Source of the DNA: Acholeplasmataceae bacterium
Lineage (GTDB): Bacteria; Bacillota_I; Bacilli_A; Acholeplasmatales; Acholeplasmataceae
DNA length: 34,602 nucleotides
Direction of reading: 5' to 3'
Assembly (NCBI GenBank): GCA_024709245.1
Contig: JANJXB010000116.1
Location: 1-34,602 of the forward strand
Position 1 is the stretch's first letter. Each line of letters begins with the position of its first letter. This document shows, in pieces, positions 9,196 through 16,594 of this stretch. The notes under the pieces are model-generated. The model searched no databases, had not been told where the DNA came from, and was given only the letters and a program-made list of their open reading frames with translations. The position numbers and the translations under genes are program-made.

Positions 9196-10670
9196 GAACA
9201 AGCGGTATATTATTACACATTTCAAGTTTGCCAGGAAAATATGGCATCGGATCTTACGGTAAGGAAGCTTATCGTTTTGTTGATTTTCTCCACGATACTG
9301 GGACCACTTACTGGCAAATATTGCCATTAGGTCCGACTTCGTATGGCGATTCGCCCTATCAGACGTTTTCAGCGTTTGCAAACAATCCGTATTTCATTGA
9401 TCTTGATGTCTTGATAGAAGAAGGCTTGTTACAACCTCATGAAATCAAAGCTACCTTCCATAGTCCACGCTATGTTGAATATGCAGAACTTTATATGGAA
9501 CGTTTTGATGTTTTAAAACATGCGTTTTTACGATTTAACAAACATGATTATGGTTATCAGCATTTTGTTTTTGAACAACGCAAGTGGTTAGCAGATTATG
9601 CTCTATTCATGGCACTCAAAGTCCATCATCAAGGTGCAGCTTGGTCAACTTGGAACCAAGATTTGCGATTAAGAACACCAGAAACCATTGCATATTATCA
9701 AGATTTATTGAAAGAGGATATTGAATTCTATCAGTTTTTACAATATAAGGCATATCAACAGTGGTTTAATTTAAAATCCTATGCAAATCAAAAAGGTGTC
9801 AAGTTTATCGGTGACATGCCGATTTATATCTCCTATGATTCCTCCGATGTTTGGGCAAATCCGCGATATTTCGATTTAAATGCTGATCGCGTTCCAAATC
9901 ACGTTGCAGGTGTCCCACCGGATAACTTTTCAGCTGATGGCCAACTCTGGGGAAATCCACTGTACAATTGGGATTTACTTGCAGAAGAGTCCTTTGATTG
10001 GTGGGTTGATCGCGTTTATTCAGCAACTCATCTCTTTGACATGATTAGAATCGATCATTTCATCGGATTCCAAAATTTCTTTTCGATCCCCTATGGTCAA
10101 GAAACTGCAAAACATGGCGAATGGAAAAAAGGACCTGGCATTCAATTATTCAATGTCATTAAGAAGCGTCTTGGTGAAGTCAACATCATTGCTGAAGATT
10201 TAGGTGTTGTTACAGAAGAAGTCAGAAAGATGCTGAAAGAAACTGGATTCCCAGGTATGAAACTCTTGCAGTTTGCATTTGATTCGAGAGAAGAAAGTGA
10301 TTACATACCACATCTTTATCATCAGAATTTGATTGCATACACTGGCACGCACGATAATGAAACAACGGCGCAATGGTTTGAGAAATTGCCCAAAGCAGAC
10401 CTTGACTATTGCTTGAACTACATCAATCACGGTTCAGGCAGTCCAACAGACAGCTTAATCAAATCCACGCTCGCATGCATTGCTGATACAGCAGTCATAC
10501 CGATGCAAGATTGGTTGAATTTAGGTGCCGAGGGTCGAATGAACATTCCGTCAACAACAGGAAACAACTGGAAGTGGAGAATGTTGGATTCTGAGTTGAA
10601 TGATGCATTGAAATCAAAAGTTAAAAATTTTACACATTTATATGGTCGATCTTTATTGACCAAAAAATAA
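9192..10670 (+). CDS. malQ: 4-alpha-glucanotransferase (amylomaltase, GH77)
   Basis: Amylomaltase moves maltooligosaccharide segments between chains and releases glucose, making longer dextrins that the phosphorylase can use. The 492-residue protein shows the full GH77 pattern: SGILLHISSLPGKYGIG at the start, WQILPLGPTSYGDSPYQ, IGDMPIYIS, IRIDHFIGF (nucleophile near Asp287), IIAEDLG (Glu near 335) and GTHDNET (Asp near 387). The length is normal for bacterial amylomaltase. AAGGAG precedes the ATG by 5 nt, within the end of malL, and the genes overlap by four bases. A strong terminator follows. With malL it forms a two-gene operon that is divergent from nplT. Confidence 0.96.
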   Translation: MRTSGILLHISSLPGKYGIGSYGKEAYRFVDFLHDTGTTYWQILPLGPTSYGDSPYQTFSAFANNPYFIDLDVLIEEGLLQPHEIKATFHSPRYVEYAELYMERFDVLKHAFLRFNKHDYGYQHFVFEQRKWLADYALFMALKVHHQGAAWSTWNQDLRLRTPETIAYYQDLLKEDIEFYQFLQYKAYQQWFNLKSYANQKGVKFIGDMPIYISYDSSDVWANPRYFDLNADRVPNHVAGVPPDNFSADGQLWGNPLYNWDLLAEESFDWWVDRVYSATHLFDMIRIDHFIGFQNFFSIPYGQETAKHGEWKKGPGIQLFNVIKKRLGEVNIIAEDLGVVTEEVRKMLKETGFPGMKLLQFAFDSREESDYIPHLYHQNLIAYTGTHDNETTAQWFEKLPKADLDYCLNYINHGSGSPTDSLIKSTLACIADTAVIPMQDWLNLGAEGRMNIPSTTGNNWKWRMLDSELNDALKSKVKNFTHLYGRSLLTKK

Positions 10671-10684
10671 ACCAAAACGCTAAA

Positions 10685-10712
10685 AAAAGAAATCCGTTGC
10701 TGGATTTCTTTT
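10685..10712. terminator. Bidirectional terminator between malQ and the ABC operon
   Basis: A perfect 11-bp stem, AAAAGAAATCC / GGATTTCTTTT, with a 6-nt loop and A/T tracts on both sides. It sits between convergent malQ (ends 10670) and the ABC ATPase gene (ends 10716). Confidence 0.88.
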
Positions 10713-10715
10713 GTT

Positions 10716-11468
10716 TTAGATGACATTGACACGTTTTAAAAATGTTTTTGTGCGTTCTTCTTTAGGATTGGAAAAGATGATTTCGGGTGTACCCATCTCA
10801 ACGATGACACCTTCAGCCATGAAGACAACTCGATCAGAAACTTCTTTGGCAAATGCCATTTCGTGAGTGACGATGACCATGGTCATTCCAGCATTTGCAA
10901 GTGTTCGCATGACAGAGAGCACTTCACCCACCATTTCAGGATCCAAAGCTGAGGTAGGTTCATCGAATAACATCACATCGGGTTTCATTGCCAGTGCTCT
11001 TGCGATTGCAACTCTTTGTTTTTGACCACCGGAAAGTTGACTTGGATAAGCATCGATTTTATCGCTTAATCCCACTTTTTCTAAGAGGTCTTTAGCCATG
11101 ATTTCAGCATCATGCTCGCTCATCTTCAAAACAAGTTTTGGTGATAATGTAATATTTTCTAAGACTGAAAGATGTGGGAATAGATTGAATGACTGAAACA
11201 CCATTCCCATTTTTTCTCTCAATTGATTGATGTTTTTATCCTTAATCGATAACAAATGACCTTCGAAAATGATTGAGCCCGCAGACGGAACTTCCATTAA
11301 ATTCATGCATCTTAACAGTGTTGATTTACCCGAACCTGATGGACCAATGATGGATACAACTTCACCCTTCATAATCTCCAAATCAACACCGGATAATGCA
11401 TGAATCGTTGTCTTAAACGTTTTTTTCAACCCTTTAATCTGAATAATCTTGTTACTTGGCGTCTGCAT
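10716..11468 (-). CDS. Polar amino acid ABC transporter, ATP-binding protein
   Basis: This is the ATPase of a polar amino acid importer of the GlnQ/ArtM type. Walker A (GPSGSGKST), the Q-loop ([12 protein letters not shown]), the signature LSGGQKQR, Walker B ([14 protein letters not shown]) and the switch histidine (IVTHEM) are all present. I start it at the ATG at 11468, because AAAGGAG lies 8 nt before it and it gives a 250-residue protein of normal length. The ATG at 11492 would place that ribosome site inside the gene. It overlaps the end of the permease gene by 17 nt, so translation is likely coupled. Which amino acid is carried is not visible from this subunit. Confidence 0.95.
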   Translation of the reverse strand: MQTPSNKIIQIKGLKKTFKTTIHALSGVDLEIMKGEVVSIIGPSGSGKSTLLRCMNLMEVPSAGSIIFEGHLLSIKDKNINQLREKMGMVFQSFNLFPHLSVLENITLSPKLVLKMSEHDAEIMAKDLLEKVGLSDKIDAYPSQLSGGQKQRVAIARALAMKPDVMLFDEPTSALDPEMVGEVLSVMRTLANAGMTMVIVTHEMAFAKEVSDRVVFMAEGVIVEMGTPEIIFSNPKEERTKTFLKRVNVI

Positions 11469-12141
11469 GGCGCATTCTCCTTTCAAAAGCATTCATCAGT
11501 TTCGATAAAGGATAGGTGAGCATCAAATATAAAATACCAGCCATCATATAGAGTTCAGTTACTGCAAGTGTCATACCCTTAACAACACCTATTTGATACA
11601 TCAATTCTGCAACACCGACATAGACAAAGATGGAAGTTTCCTTGATGATTGTCACAAACTCATTACCGAGCGCAGGAAAAATGTTTTTGACAGCTTGAGG
11701 TAGAACTATTCTTTTCATCGTAAGCGATGCAGACATCCCCAAAGAACGTGCAGCTTCGGTTTGACCTTTATCGACAGCAAGAATACCCCCTCGAATGATT
11801 TCAGAAATATAGGCCGAACTATTGATGAGTAATGCCACCAGTCCAGGAACAAAACTTCCCATATCAATGCCACCAATCAAAAATAAGGGGATGTTTAAGA
11901 GTTGATAGATCAAAAGAACTTGAACAAGCAAAGGTGTTCCACGAATAATTTCAACATAAGCAGTTGCGGGGATGCTTAAAAATTTCTTCCCCGATAACCG
12001 CATTAAAGCAGGAATCAAAGCAAGAATACTCCCCAGGGCTACTGCAAGAAAGGCAAGAAATAAAGTCATGCCTAGCCCTTGAAACAAGAGTGCCAGATAA
12101 TCAGCATCTCGTAAAAAAGAAAAATTTAAAAATATGTTCAT
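11452..12141 (-). CDS. Polar amino acid ABC transporter, permease
   Basis: This is an inner-membrane permease of the HisM/GlnP type with five predicted membrane segments. The family loop that docks on the ATPase is clear: [19 protein letters not shown] followed by [28 protein letters not shown] near the N-terminus is typical. I choose the ATG at 12141, which shares bases with the binding-protein stop (TAATG) and gives 229 residues. The ATG at 12165 would add eight residues and has only a distant GAAGG. No ribosome site precedes 12141, so translation probably depends on coupling. The permease appears to work as a homodimer, since no second permease gene is present. Confidence 0.93.
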   Translation of the reverse strand: MNIFLNFSFLRDADYLALLFQGLGMTLFLAFLAVALGSILALIPALMRLSGKKFLSIPATAYVEIIRGTPLLVQVLLIYQLLNIPLFLIGGIDMGSFVPGLVALLINSSAYISEIIRGGILAVDKGQTEAARSLGMSASLTMKRIVLPQAVKNIFPALGNEFVTIIKETSIFVYVGVAELMYQIGVVKGMTLAVTELYMMAGILYLMLTYPLSKLMNAFERRMRHADAK

Positions 12142-12947
12142 TAGGATGAAAATTCCACGAGCCATTCAGCAATTTTGCCTTCTTCAATCAATTCATCAAT
12201 CACGGCATTAATCAATTCAAGCAGTTCGGTATCGCCTTTTTGAACAGCAACCGCATTACCTTCATAGCCTTCTAAAGAATCGATTTCGATTTTGATGAAA
12301 TCGGGGAAGTTGCCATTGATGTGAGTGTCTGCGACCGTACCTTCAGTGAAGAGGGCATCGATTTGCTTATTATTCAAGTTGTTTAACAATTCATTTAAGT
12401 CTGTGATTAGTTTTGCGGTTGCATTGGGAGTAAATACACTTGCAAATTCAGCTTGAATGGAACCGGACTGTGCACCGACTCGAACACCTGCGACATTGAT
12501 TTTTTCTAATGTATCATAAAGTGCTTGATTATCTTTATGAACCAAAATCACTTGCTGAACAGATTCTTCAGTGTAGTAAGACTTCGAAAAATCGACTACT
12601 TGAGCTCTGGTTGGTGTTGGTGTAAGACCAGCAATGACAAAATCAACTTTACCTGTACGAACGTCTTCAACTAAAAAATCAAATCCTTTATGAATGACTC
12701 TGAGATTCTTACCCAAAGCACGAGCGATTGCTTTCCCAATTTCAATATCGACACCGACAACAGTATTTTTCCCGTTTTCATCTTTAACAATGTTTTCATA
12801 CGGTGGATAATCTGCTGAGGTAGCCATCGTTACATACTCAGTGTAACTTGGATCTAATTCAAAATCGAATACATTGGATGAATTACTACATGCACTTAAT
12901 CCAATGGCTGCAAATACTAAGACTAAAACCAATAATAATTTCTTCAT
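12141..12947 (-). CDS. Polar amino acid ABC transporter, substrate-binding lipoprotein
   Basis: This is the extracellular solute receptor (SBP_bac_3 type) of the importer. The N-terminus MKKLLLVLVLVFAAIGLSAC is a lipoprotein signal with lipobox LSAC, where Cys20 would be lipidated. The mature part has ATSADYPPYE, VGVDIEIGKAIARALG, the ligand-carboxylate segment PTRAQVVDFS (Arg), and QIDALFTEGTVAD near the amino-group contact. The start is the ATG at 12947 with AAGGAG 6 nt upstream. An upstream ATG at 12977 lies inside the leader terminator and is rejected. It is the first gene of the three-gene operon and is controlled by the leader at 12948-13051. The ligand is probably a polar or basic amino acid, but this is not settled. 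Confidence 0.94.
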   Translation of the reverse strand: MKKLLLVLVLVFAAIGLSACSNSSNVFDFELDPSYTEYVTMATSADYPPYENIVKDENGKNTVVGVDIEIGKAIARALGKNLRVIHKGFDFLVEDVRTGKVDFVIAGLTPTPTRAQVVDFSKSYYTEESVQQVILVHKDNQALYDTLEKINVAGVRVGAQSGSIQAEFASVFTPNATAKLITDLNELLNNLNNKQIDALFTEGTVADTHINGNFPDFIKIEIDSLEGYEGNAVAVQKGDTELLELINAVIDELIEEGKIAEWLVEFSS

Positions 12948-13051
12948 TTTCTTCTCCTTAGGATTAAAAAAAGCCAAAGCTGGCTTCTGATTTCTGTATA
13001 CTCAGGGGTTGTCACATACCCCATCTTGGAAATAGGCTGGCTTTTTTTTAT
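12948..13051 (-). ncRNA. Structured 5' leader of the amino acid ABC operon; candidate riboswitch/attenuator
   Basis: The predicted start point is near 13051, so the transcript has about 104 untranslated nt. Its 5' end (AAAAAAAGCCA, 13048-13038) can pair over 11 bp with UGGCUUUUUUU (12976-12966), which is also the 3' half and U-tract of an intrinsic terminator. Inside that pairing lie AUUUC/GAAAU (13033-13029 with 12994-12990) and a GGGGU/ACCCC hairpin (13022-13018 with 13009-13005). A GUAU in its loop region and an AUAC further 3' could form a pseudoknot. I do not recognise this as lysine, glycine, SAM, T-box, purine, TPP, preQ1 or c-di-GMP class. Whether a small molecule, a protein or a leader peptide controls it is unknown. 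Confidence 0.55.
12964..12986 (-). terminator. Leader terminator (attenuator) before the amino acid-binding protein gene
   Basis: On the minus strand, AAGCCA-GCTT-TGGCTT (12986-12971) is followed by a run of T. It lies upstream of the first gene and 7-12 nt before its ribosome site. No gene precedes it on this strand, so it should act as an attenuator. Confidence 0.75.
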
Positions 13052-13057
13052 GAGACA

Positions 13058-13085
13058 ATTTTAGCACACATGCAAAAATATGCAA
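13058..13085 (-). promoter_or_regulatory. Promoter of the amino acid ABC operon (extended -10)
   Basis: On the minus strand TTGCAT (13085-13080), a 16-nt spacer and TAAAAT (13063-13058), preceded by TG one base upstream. The start point should be the A near 13051. Confidence 0.7.
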
Positions 13086-13117
13086 GCAATTCCTCAAAAA
13101 AAGTCCTGATTTTAAAA

Positions 13118-13131
13118 AGTAAACGTTTTCT
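13118..13131. promoter_or_regulatory. Possible LacI-family operator between the ABC and acpP promoters
   Basis: AGTAAACGTTTTCT is nearly palindromic around CG and matches the cre consensus except at its first and last base. It lies upstream of both divergent promoters. It may be chance in AT-rich DNA. Confidence 0.3.
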
Positions 13132-13156
13132 ATACTGAAACTCAGTTCAGAAAAAC

Positions 13157-13169
13157 TTTGAACTTCAAA
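13157..13169. promoter_or_regulatory. TTTGA-N3-TCAAA palindrome upstream of acpP
   Basis: TTTGAACTTCAAA is a perfect inverted repeat with one central base. The pattern TTTGA-N3-TCAAA resembles the operator of the fatty-acid-synthesis repressor FabT of lactic acid bacteria. The gene downstream codes acyl carrier protein, which fits. The site is about 17 nt upstream of the -35, not over the promoter, so direct repression is uncertain. Confidence 0.4.
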
Positions 13170-13185
13170 AAGTATAATTTTGAAA

Positions 13186-13214
13186 TTGACAATCGTATGG
13201 AAAAGCATTATAAT
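13186..13214 (+). promoter_or_regulatory. Consensus sigma-A promoter of acpP
   Basis: TTGACA (13186-13191), a 17-nt spacer and TATAAT (13209-13214) form an exact consensus promoter. It is the strongest in the window and suits a highly expressed acyl carrier protein. Confidence 0.9.
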
Positions 13215-13243
13215 ATGACTATTGAAACAAGGAGGATATGAAC

Positions 13244-13474
13244 ATGATTTTTGAACGTGTCAAAGAAATGATCAAGGAAGAACTCAACGTACCCGAAGAA
13301 AAGATTTCATTAAAGGCAAGATTGGCAGAAGACCTCGGCGCAGATTCCATCGATGCAGTCGAACTGATCATGAACATTGAAGATGAATTCAATATTCAGG
13401 TCTCAGACGAACAAGCTCAAAGCATTAAGACTGTTGGCGATCTCGTCAAGTACATCGAAGCACTGAAAAAATAA
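13244..13474 (+). CDS. acpP: Acyl carrier protein
   Basis: A small acidic carrier that holds growing fatty acyl chains on a 4'-phosphopantetheine arm. The 76-residue protein has the attachment motif GADSIDAVEL, where the Ser is modified (most ACPs have DSLD; Ile here is a mild change). It also has the typical LAEDLGADS and DEQAQSIKTVGDLVKYIE segments. I start at the ATG at 13244, which is 8 nt after AAGGAGG. The ATG at 13238 is only 2 nt away from it. The gene stands alone between an exact consensus promoter and a terminator, without other fatty acid genes nearby. Confidence 0.95.
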   Translation: MIFERVKEMIKEELNVPEEKISLKARLAEDLGADSIDAVELIMNIEDEFNIQVSDEQAQSIKTVGDLVKYIEALKK

Positions 13475-13479
13475 AAACA

Positions 13480-13506
13480 AAAGGGGAATTGAAATTCCCT
13501 TTTTTT
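13480..13506 (+). terminator. Terminator after acpP
   Basis: AAAGGGGAAT (13480-13489) and ATTCCCTTTT (13494-13503) form a stem with one G-U pair and a TGAA loop, followed by T. Confidence 0.85.
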
Positions 13507-13507
13507 G

Positions 13508-13536
13508 TTGGAAAAATAGCCTTTTTTGATTATAAT
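13508..13536 (+). promoter_or_regulatory. Promoter of leuS
   Basis: TTGGAA (13508-13513), a 17-nt spacer and TATAAT (13531-13536). The start point near 13543 leaves only about 22 nt of leader, so a T-box is excluded for leuS. Confidence 0.75.
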
Positions 13537-13565
13537 AGATATAGCATCGAAAGAAGGTATCCATC

Positions 13566-15974
13566 ATGTATTATGACTTTGGTAGCATTGAGAAAAAATG
13601 GCAAACGTATTGGTATGAAAACAAACTTTTCAAAACCCAAGAAGACCGACTGAAAGAGAAGTTCTATGTCCTTGACATGTTTCCTTATCCTTCAGCCAAC
13701 GGACTCCATGTTGGCCACATCGAAGGTTATACAGCAACAGACATCATCAGCCGATTTAAACGTATGCAAGGCTACAACGTTCTTCATCCCATGGGGTGGG
13801 ATGCTTTTGGCTTGCCTGCTGAACAATATGCATTGCAAACAGGTAAAGACCCTAGAACTTTTACATATTCCAATATTCAGAATTTCAAAAGACAAATCAT
13901 CGAGTCCGGTAAAGGCATTGACTGGGACCGTGAATTTGCGACACCCGATGCCAACTATTTCAAATGGACACAATGGATCTTCAAGAAAATGTATGAACAT
14001 GGTCTTGCAGTTCTAAAGGACGTTGAAGTCAATTGGTGTGAAGGTTTAGGTACAGTTTTAGCCAACGATGAAATTGAACTCGTCGATGGCAAAATGGTTT
14101 CAGAACGTGGTCAATATCCTGTGGTGAAGAAAGCCATGCGTCAATGGGTCTTAAGAATCACTGCCTATGCTGACCGTCTATTGGATGATTTGGAAACCCT
14201 CGAATGGCCAGAACATTTAAAAGAAATGCAACGCAACTGGATTGGCAAATCCAATGGAGCGATGATGACATTCAAAGTGGATCAGTCGAATCAGTCTTTT
14301 GATGTATTCACGACCCGTCCAGACACCATTTATGGAGCGACATACTGTGTACTCGCTCCTGAGCATCCTTTAGTCCTTCACATCACTTCAGAAGACGAAC
14401 TAGAATCTGTGAAGGCATACATTGAAGTAACCAAGAGCAAAAATGATATGGACCGTGCATTGGATAAGACCAAATCAGGTGTATTCACAGGATCTTATGC
14501 TATCAATCCATTAAACCATAAGAAAATTCCCATCTGGATTGCCGATTATGTCTTACCTCACTATGGAACAGGTGCCGTTATGGCTGTTCCTGCTCATGAT
14601 GAACGTGACTTTGAGTTTGCACAGATTCATGGTTTAGATATCGTTGAAGTCATTCAAGGTGAAGCTGAAGGGGCATATACAGGCGATGGTATTCATTACA
14701 ATTCAGGCATTATTGACGGATTGTACAATGAAGAAGCCAAAGCGAAAATCATTCATTATCTTGAAAAAACCAAACAAGGTTTTGGACACAATACCTATAA
14801 ATTAAGAGATTGGGTATTCTCCAGACAGCGTTATTGGGGTGAACCTTTCCCTGTCATTTATGATGAAGAAGGCCATATCCATATTTTAGAAGATGATGAA
14901 TTGCCCTTAGAATTGCCCATACTTAAAAACATTAGACCCAGTGGCACGGGTGAATCACCCCTTGCCAACGCCAAAGAATGGCTGAATGTCGAATACAAAG
15001 GATTCCAAGGGAGACGGGATACCAATACCATGCCACAGCTTGCTGGTAGTTCATGGTACTTTATTGGTTATATTTTAAAGAATCATTTAGGCATGATTCC
15101 ACTCAATACAGAAGAGGCTAAAAAACTTCTTGATAAATGGTTACCAGTTGATTTATACATCGGTGGAACTGAACATGCAGTAGGGCATTTGCTCTATTCC
15201 AGATTCTGGACTAAATTTTTATATGACATTGGAATACTGTCCGTTCAAGAACCTTTCAAGAAATTATTCAATCAAGGGATGATTTTAGGATCCGATCATT
15301 CCAAGATGAGTAAATCGAAAGGAAATGTTGTCAACCCCGATGAGATTATTGCTTCACATGGCGCGGATGCATTAAGACTTTATGAAATGTTCATGGGTCC
15401 TCTCGATGCAGAAAAACCGTGGTCTACAGAGTCTTTAAATGGAGCTAAGAAGTTCATTGATCGTGTATGGCGCATGTTTGAATTTGATATTACAAAAGAT
15501 GAAGTGACTGATTTAAGACAGATTTATCATCAAACCATCAAGAAGGTCACAGAGGATTATGATAAACTCGCATTCAATACTGCCATCAGTCAGATGATGA
15601 TTTTTGTCAATGAAGTCTACAAAAAACAAACCATTGGTAAAGAGATGGCAAGAGGATTCCTAAAACTGCTCAATCCGATTTGTCCTCACCTCACTGAAGA
15701 AATCAATAAGGAAATCTTAAAACAAAATGAAGAGTTAATATATTCGGATTGGCCAATTTATCATGAAGCTTATTTGGTTGTTGATGAAGTCGAAATGGTG
15801 GTCCAAGTCAATGGTAAGCTCCGTGCAAGATTTATGGTGTCTTTTGATGAGAATCAAGAAGTCGTCAAGGAGATTGCACTCAATCATCAAAATGTGACAA
15901 AGCATTTAGAGGGATTAACCGTGAGAAAGATTGTTGTGATTCCAAATAAACTTGTCAATATTGTCGCTAGCTAA
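13566..15974 (+). CDS. leuS: Leucyl-tRNA synthetase
   Basis: This charges tRNA-Leu in the cytoplasm. The 802-residue class Ia synthetase has the HIGH-type motif HVGH (48-51, in [16 protein letters not shown]), the CP1 editing domain ([10 protein letters not shown] and [15 protein letters not shown]), the catalytic-core motif GSSWYF, and KMSKS (580-584). The anticodon-binding helical domain and a C-terminal domain ([19 protein letters not shown]) complete it. AGAAGG precedes the ATG. The gene is a single transcription unit with its own promoter and a terminator at 15979. The length and all motifs are normal. Confidence 0.97.
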   Translation: MYYDFGSIEKKWQTYWYENKLFKTQEDRLKEKFYVLDMFPYPSANGLHVGHIEGYTATDIISRFKRMQGYNVLHPMGWDAFGLPAEQYALQTGKDPRTFTYSNIQNFKRQIIESGKGIDWDREFATPDANYFKWTQWIFKKMYEHGLAVLKDVEVNWCEGLGTVLANDEIELVDGKMVSERGQYPVVKKAMRQWVLRITAYADRLLDDLETLEWPEHLKEMQRNWIGKSNGAMMTFKVDQSNQSFDVFTTRPDTIYGATYCVLAPEHPLVLHITSEDELESVKAYIEVTKSKNDMDRALDKTKSGVFTGSYAINPLNHKKIPIWIADYVLPHYGTGAVMAVPAHDERDFEFAQIHGLDIVEVIQGEAEGAYTGDGIHYNSGIIDGLYNEEAKAKIIHYLEKTKQGFGHNTYKLRDWVFSRQRYWGEPFPVIYDEEGHIHILEDDELPLELPILKNIRPSGTGESPLANAKEWLNVEYKGFQGRRDTNTMPQLAGSSWYFIGYILKNHLGMIPLNTEEAKKLLDKWLPVDLYIGGTEHAVGHLLYSRFWTKFLYDIGILSVQEPFKKLFNQGMILGSDHSKMSKSKGNVVNPDEIIASHGADALRLYEMFMGPLDAEKPWSTESLNGAKKFIDRVWRMFEFDITKDEVTDLRQIYHQTIKKVTEDYDKLAFNTAISQMMIFVNEVYKKQTIGKEMARGFLKLLNPICPHLTEEINKEILKQNEELIYSDWPIYHEAYLVVDEVEMVVQVNGKLRARFMVSFDENQEVVKEIALNHQNVTKHLEGLTVRKIVVIPNKLVNIVAS

Positions 15975-15978
15975 CCTT

Positions 15979-16011
15979 AAAGAACGTCTATTCATAGAAA
16001 CGTTCTTTTTT
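15979..16011 (+). terminator. Terminator after leuS
   Basis: AAAGAACGT (15979-15987) pairs with ACGTTCTTT (16000-16008), with an inner CTA/TAG and TTCA loop, followed by T. Confidence 0.85.
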
Positions 16012-16033
16012 CTTTTGATGTAAAATGAATATA

Positions 16034-16063
16034 ACCAATAAAAAAAGATGTTTTTAAGTATAT
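16034..16063 (+). promoter_or_regulatory. Putative ECF-sigma promoter of the sigma/anti-sigma operon
   Basis: ACCAATAAAA, 14 nt, then GTATAT, ending 18 nt before the sigma ATG. The same two blocks with identical spacing occur at 17688-17717 before the RsgI-like lipoprotein gene. The AACC-like -35 region is of the kind read by ECF sigma factors, and autoregulation is the usual arrangement. No good sigma-A promoter is seen in this interval. Confidence 0.6.
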
Positions 16064-16081
16064 GATGTGTAAGGGGATATT

Positions 16082-16594
16082 ATGGATCAGATGACAAGCC
16101 TGATTGAACAACTGAAAAGACGTGATTATACGTCATTCGATGCATTTTATCAACTGACTAAGAATCAGGTCTTTTATGCCATCGTTTCCATTGTAAAAGA
16201 CAAATCATTAGCAGAAGACTTGATGCAAGACACATACATGAAGTTTTTGGAAAACATCAGCAATTTCAAACAGGGATCCAATGTCTTTGCCTACCTATCG
16301 AAAATCGGTAGAAACCTTGCGATTGATACGTATCATGAACGTAAAAAGATCGTTCAAGGCGATGAAGTCTTTGAAACCATCCCTTCTCCGGAAGTTGAAG
16401 AAGAACAGGATGACATCTTTAAAATGTTGGATTTGCTTAAAGATGATGAAAGAGAAATCGTAACACTTCATGTCATTAACGATTTAAAGTTCAGAGAAAT
16501 CGCTGAAATGGTAAATAAACCCATTGGCACAGTCTTATGGATCTTCAATAAAGCCATCAAAAAACTAAAAGAAAGGGCAGGTGACTACCTATGA
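16082..16594 (+). CDS. ECF-type RNA polymerase sigma factor
   Basis: This is a 170-residue extracytoplasmic-function sigma factor. Region 2 is at about 12-85 (LAEDLMQDTYMKFLENI, then FAYLSKIGRNLAIDTYHERKK). An acidic linker (PSPEVEEEQDDI) follows. Region 4 is at about 112-165 (LKDDEREIVTLHVINDLKFREIAEMVNKPIGTVLW), and its helix-turn-helix should read the -35. It has no sigma-1 or sigma-3 domain, as expected for ECF. The ribosome site is AAGGGG 5 nt before the ATG. The stop overlaps the next start by ATGA, the usual arrangement with a cognate anti-sigma. It does not look like SigI despite the RsgI-like protein nearby. The signal it responds to is unknown, though an envelope signal is likely. 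Confidence 0.9.
   Translation: MDQMTSLIEQLKRRDYTSFDAFYQLTKNQVFYAIVSIVKDKSLAEDLMQDTYMKFLENISNFKQGSNVFAYLSKIGRNLAIDTYHERKKIVQGDEVFETIPSPEVEEEQDDIFKMLDLLKDDEREIVTLHVINDLKFREIAEMVNKPIGTVLWIFNKAIKKLKERAGDYL

Noticed and set aside
12948-13028. Possible leader peptide in the ABC operon leader, starting ATGGGGTATGTG near 13025 and ending in a TGA that overlaps the start codon of the binding-protein gene
   Set aside because: It has no ribosome site and no run of one amino acid that would suit attenuation. The overlap with the start codon could be chance. I keep it only as an alternative explanation for the leader.
13002-13208. 68-codon open frame on - across the ABC/acpP interval
   Set aside because: It covers the acpP promoter and the ABC promoter, has no ribosome site, and its sequence shows no domain or sensible composition.
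13537-13565. T-box for leuS
   Set aside because: The leader after the predicted start is only about 22 nt, and no T-box sequence is present.
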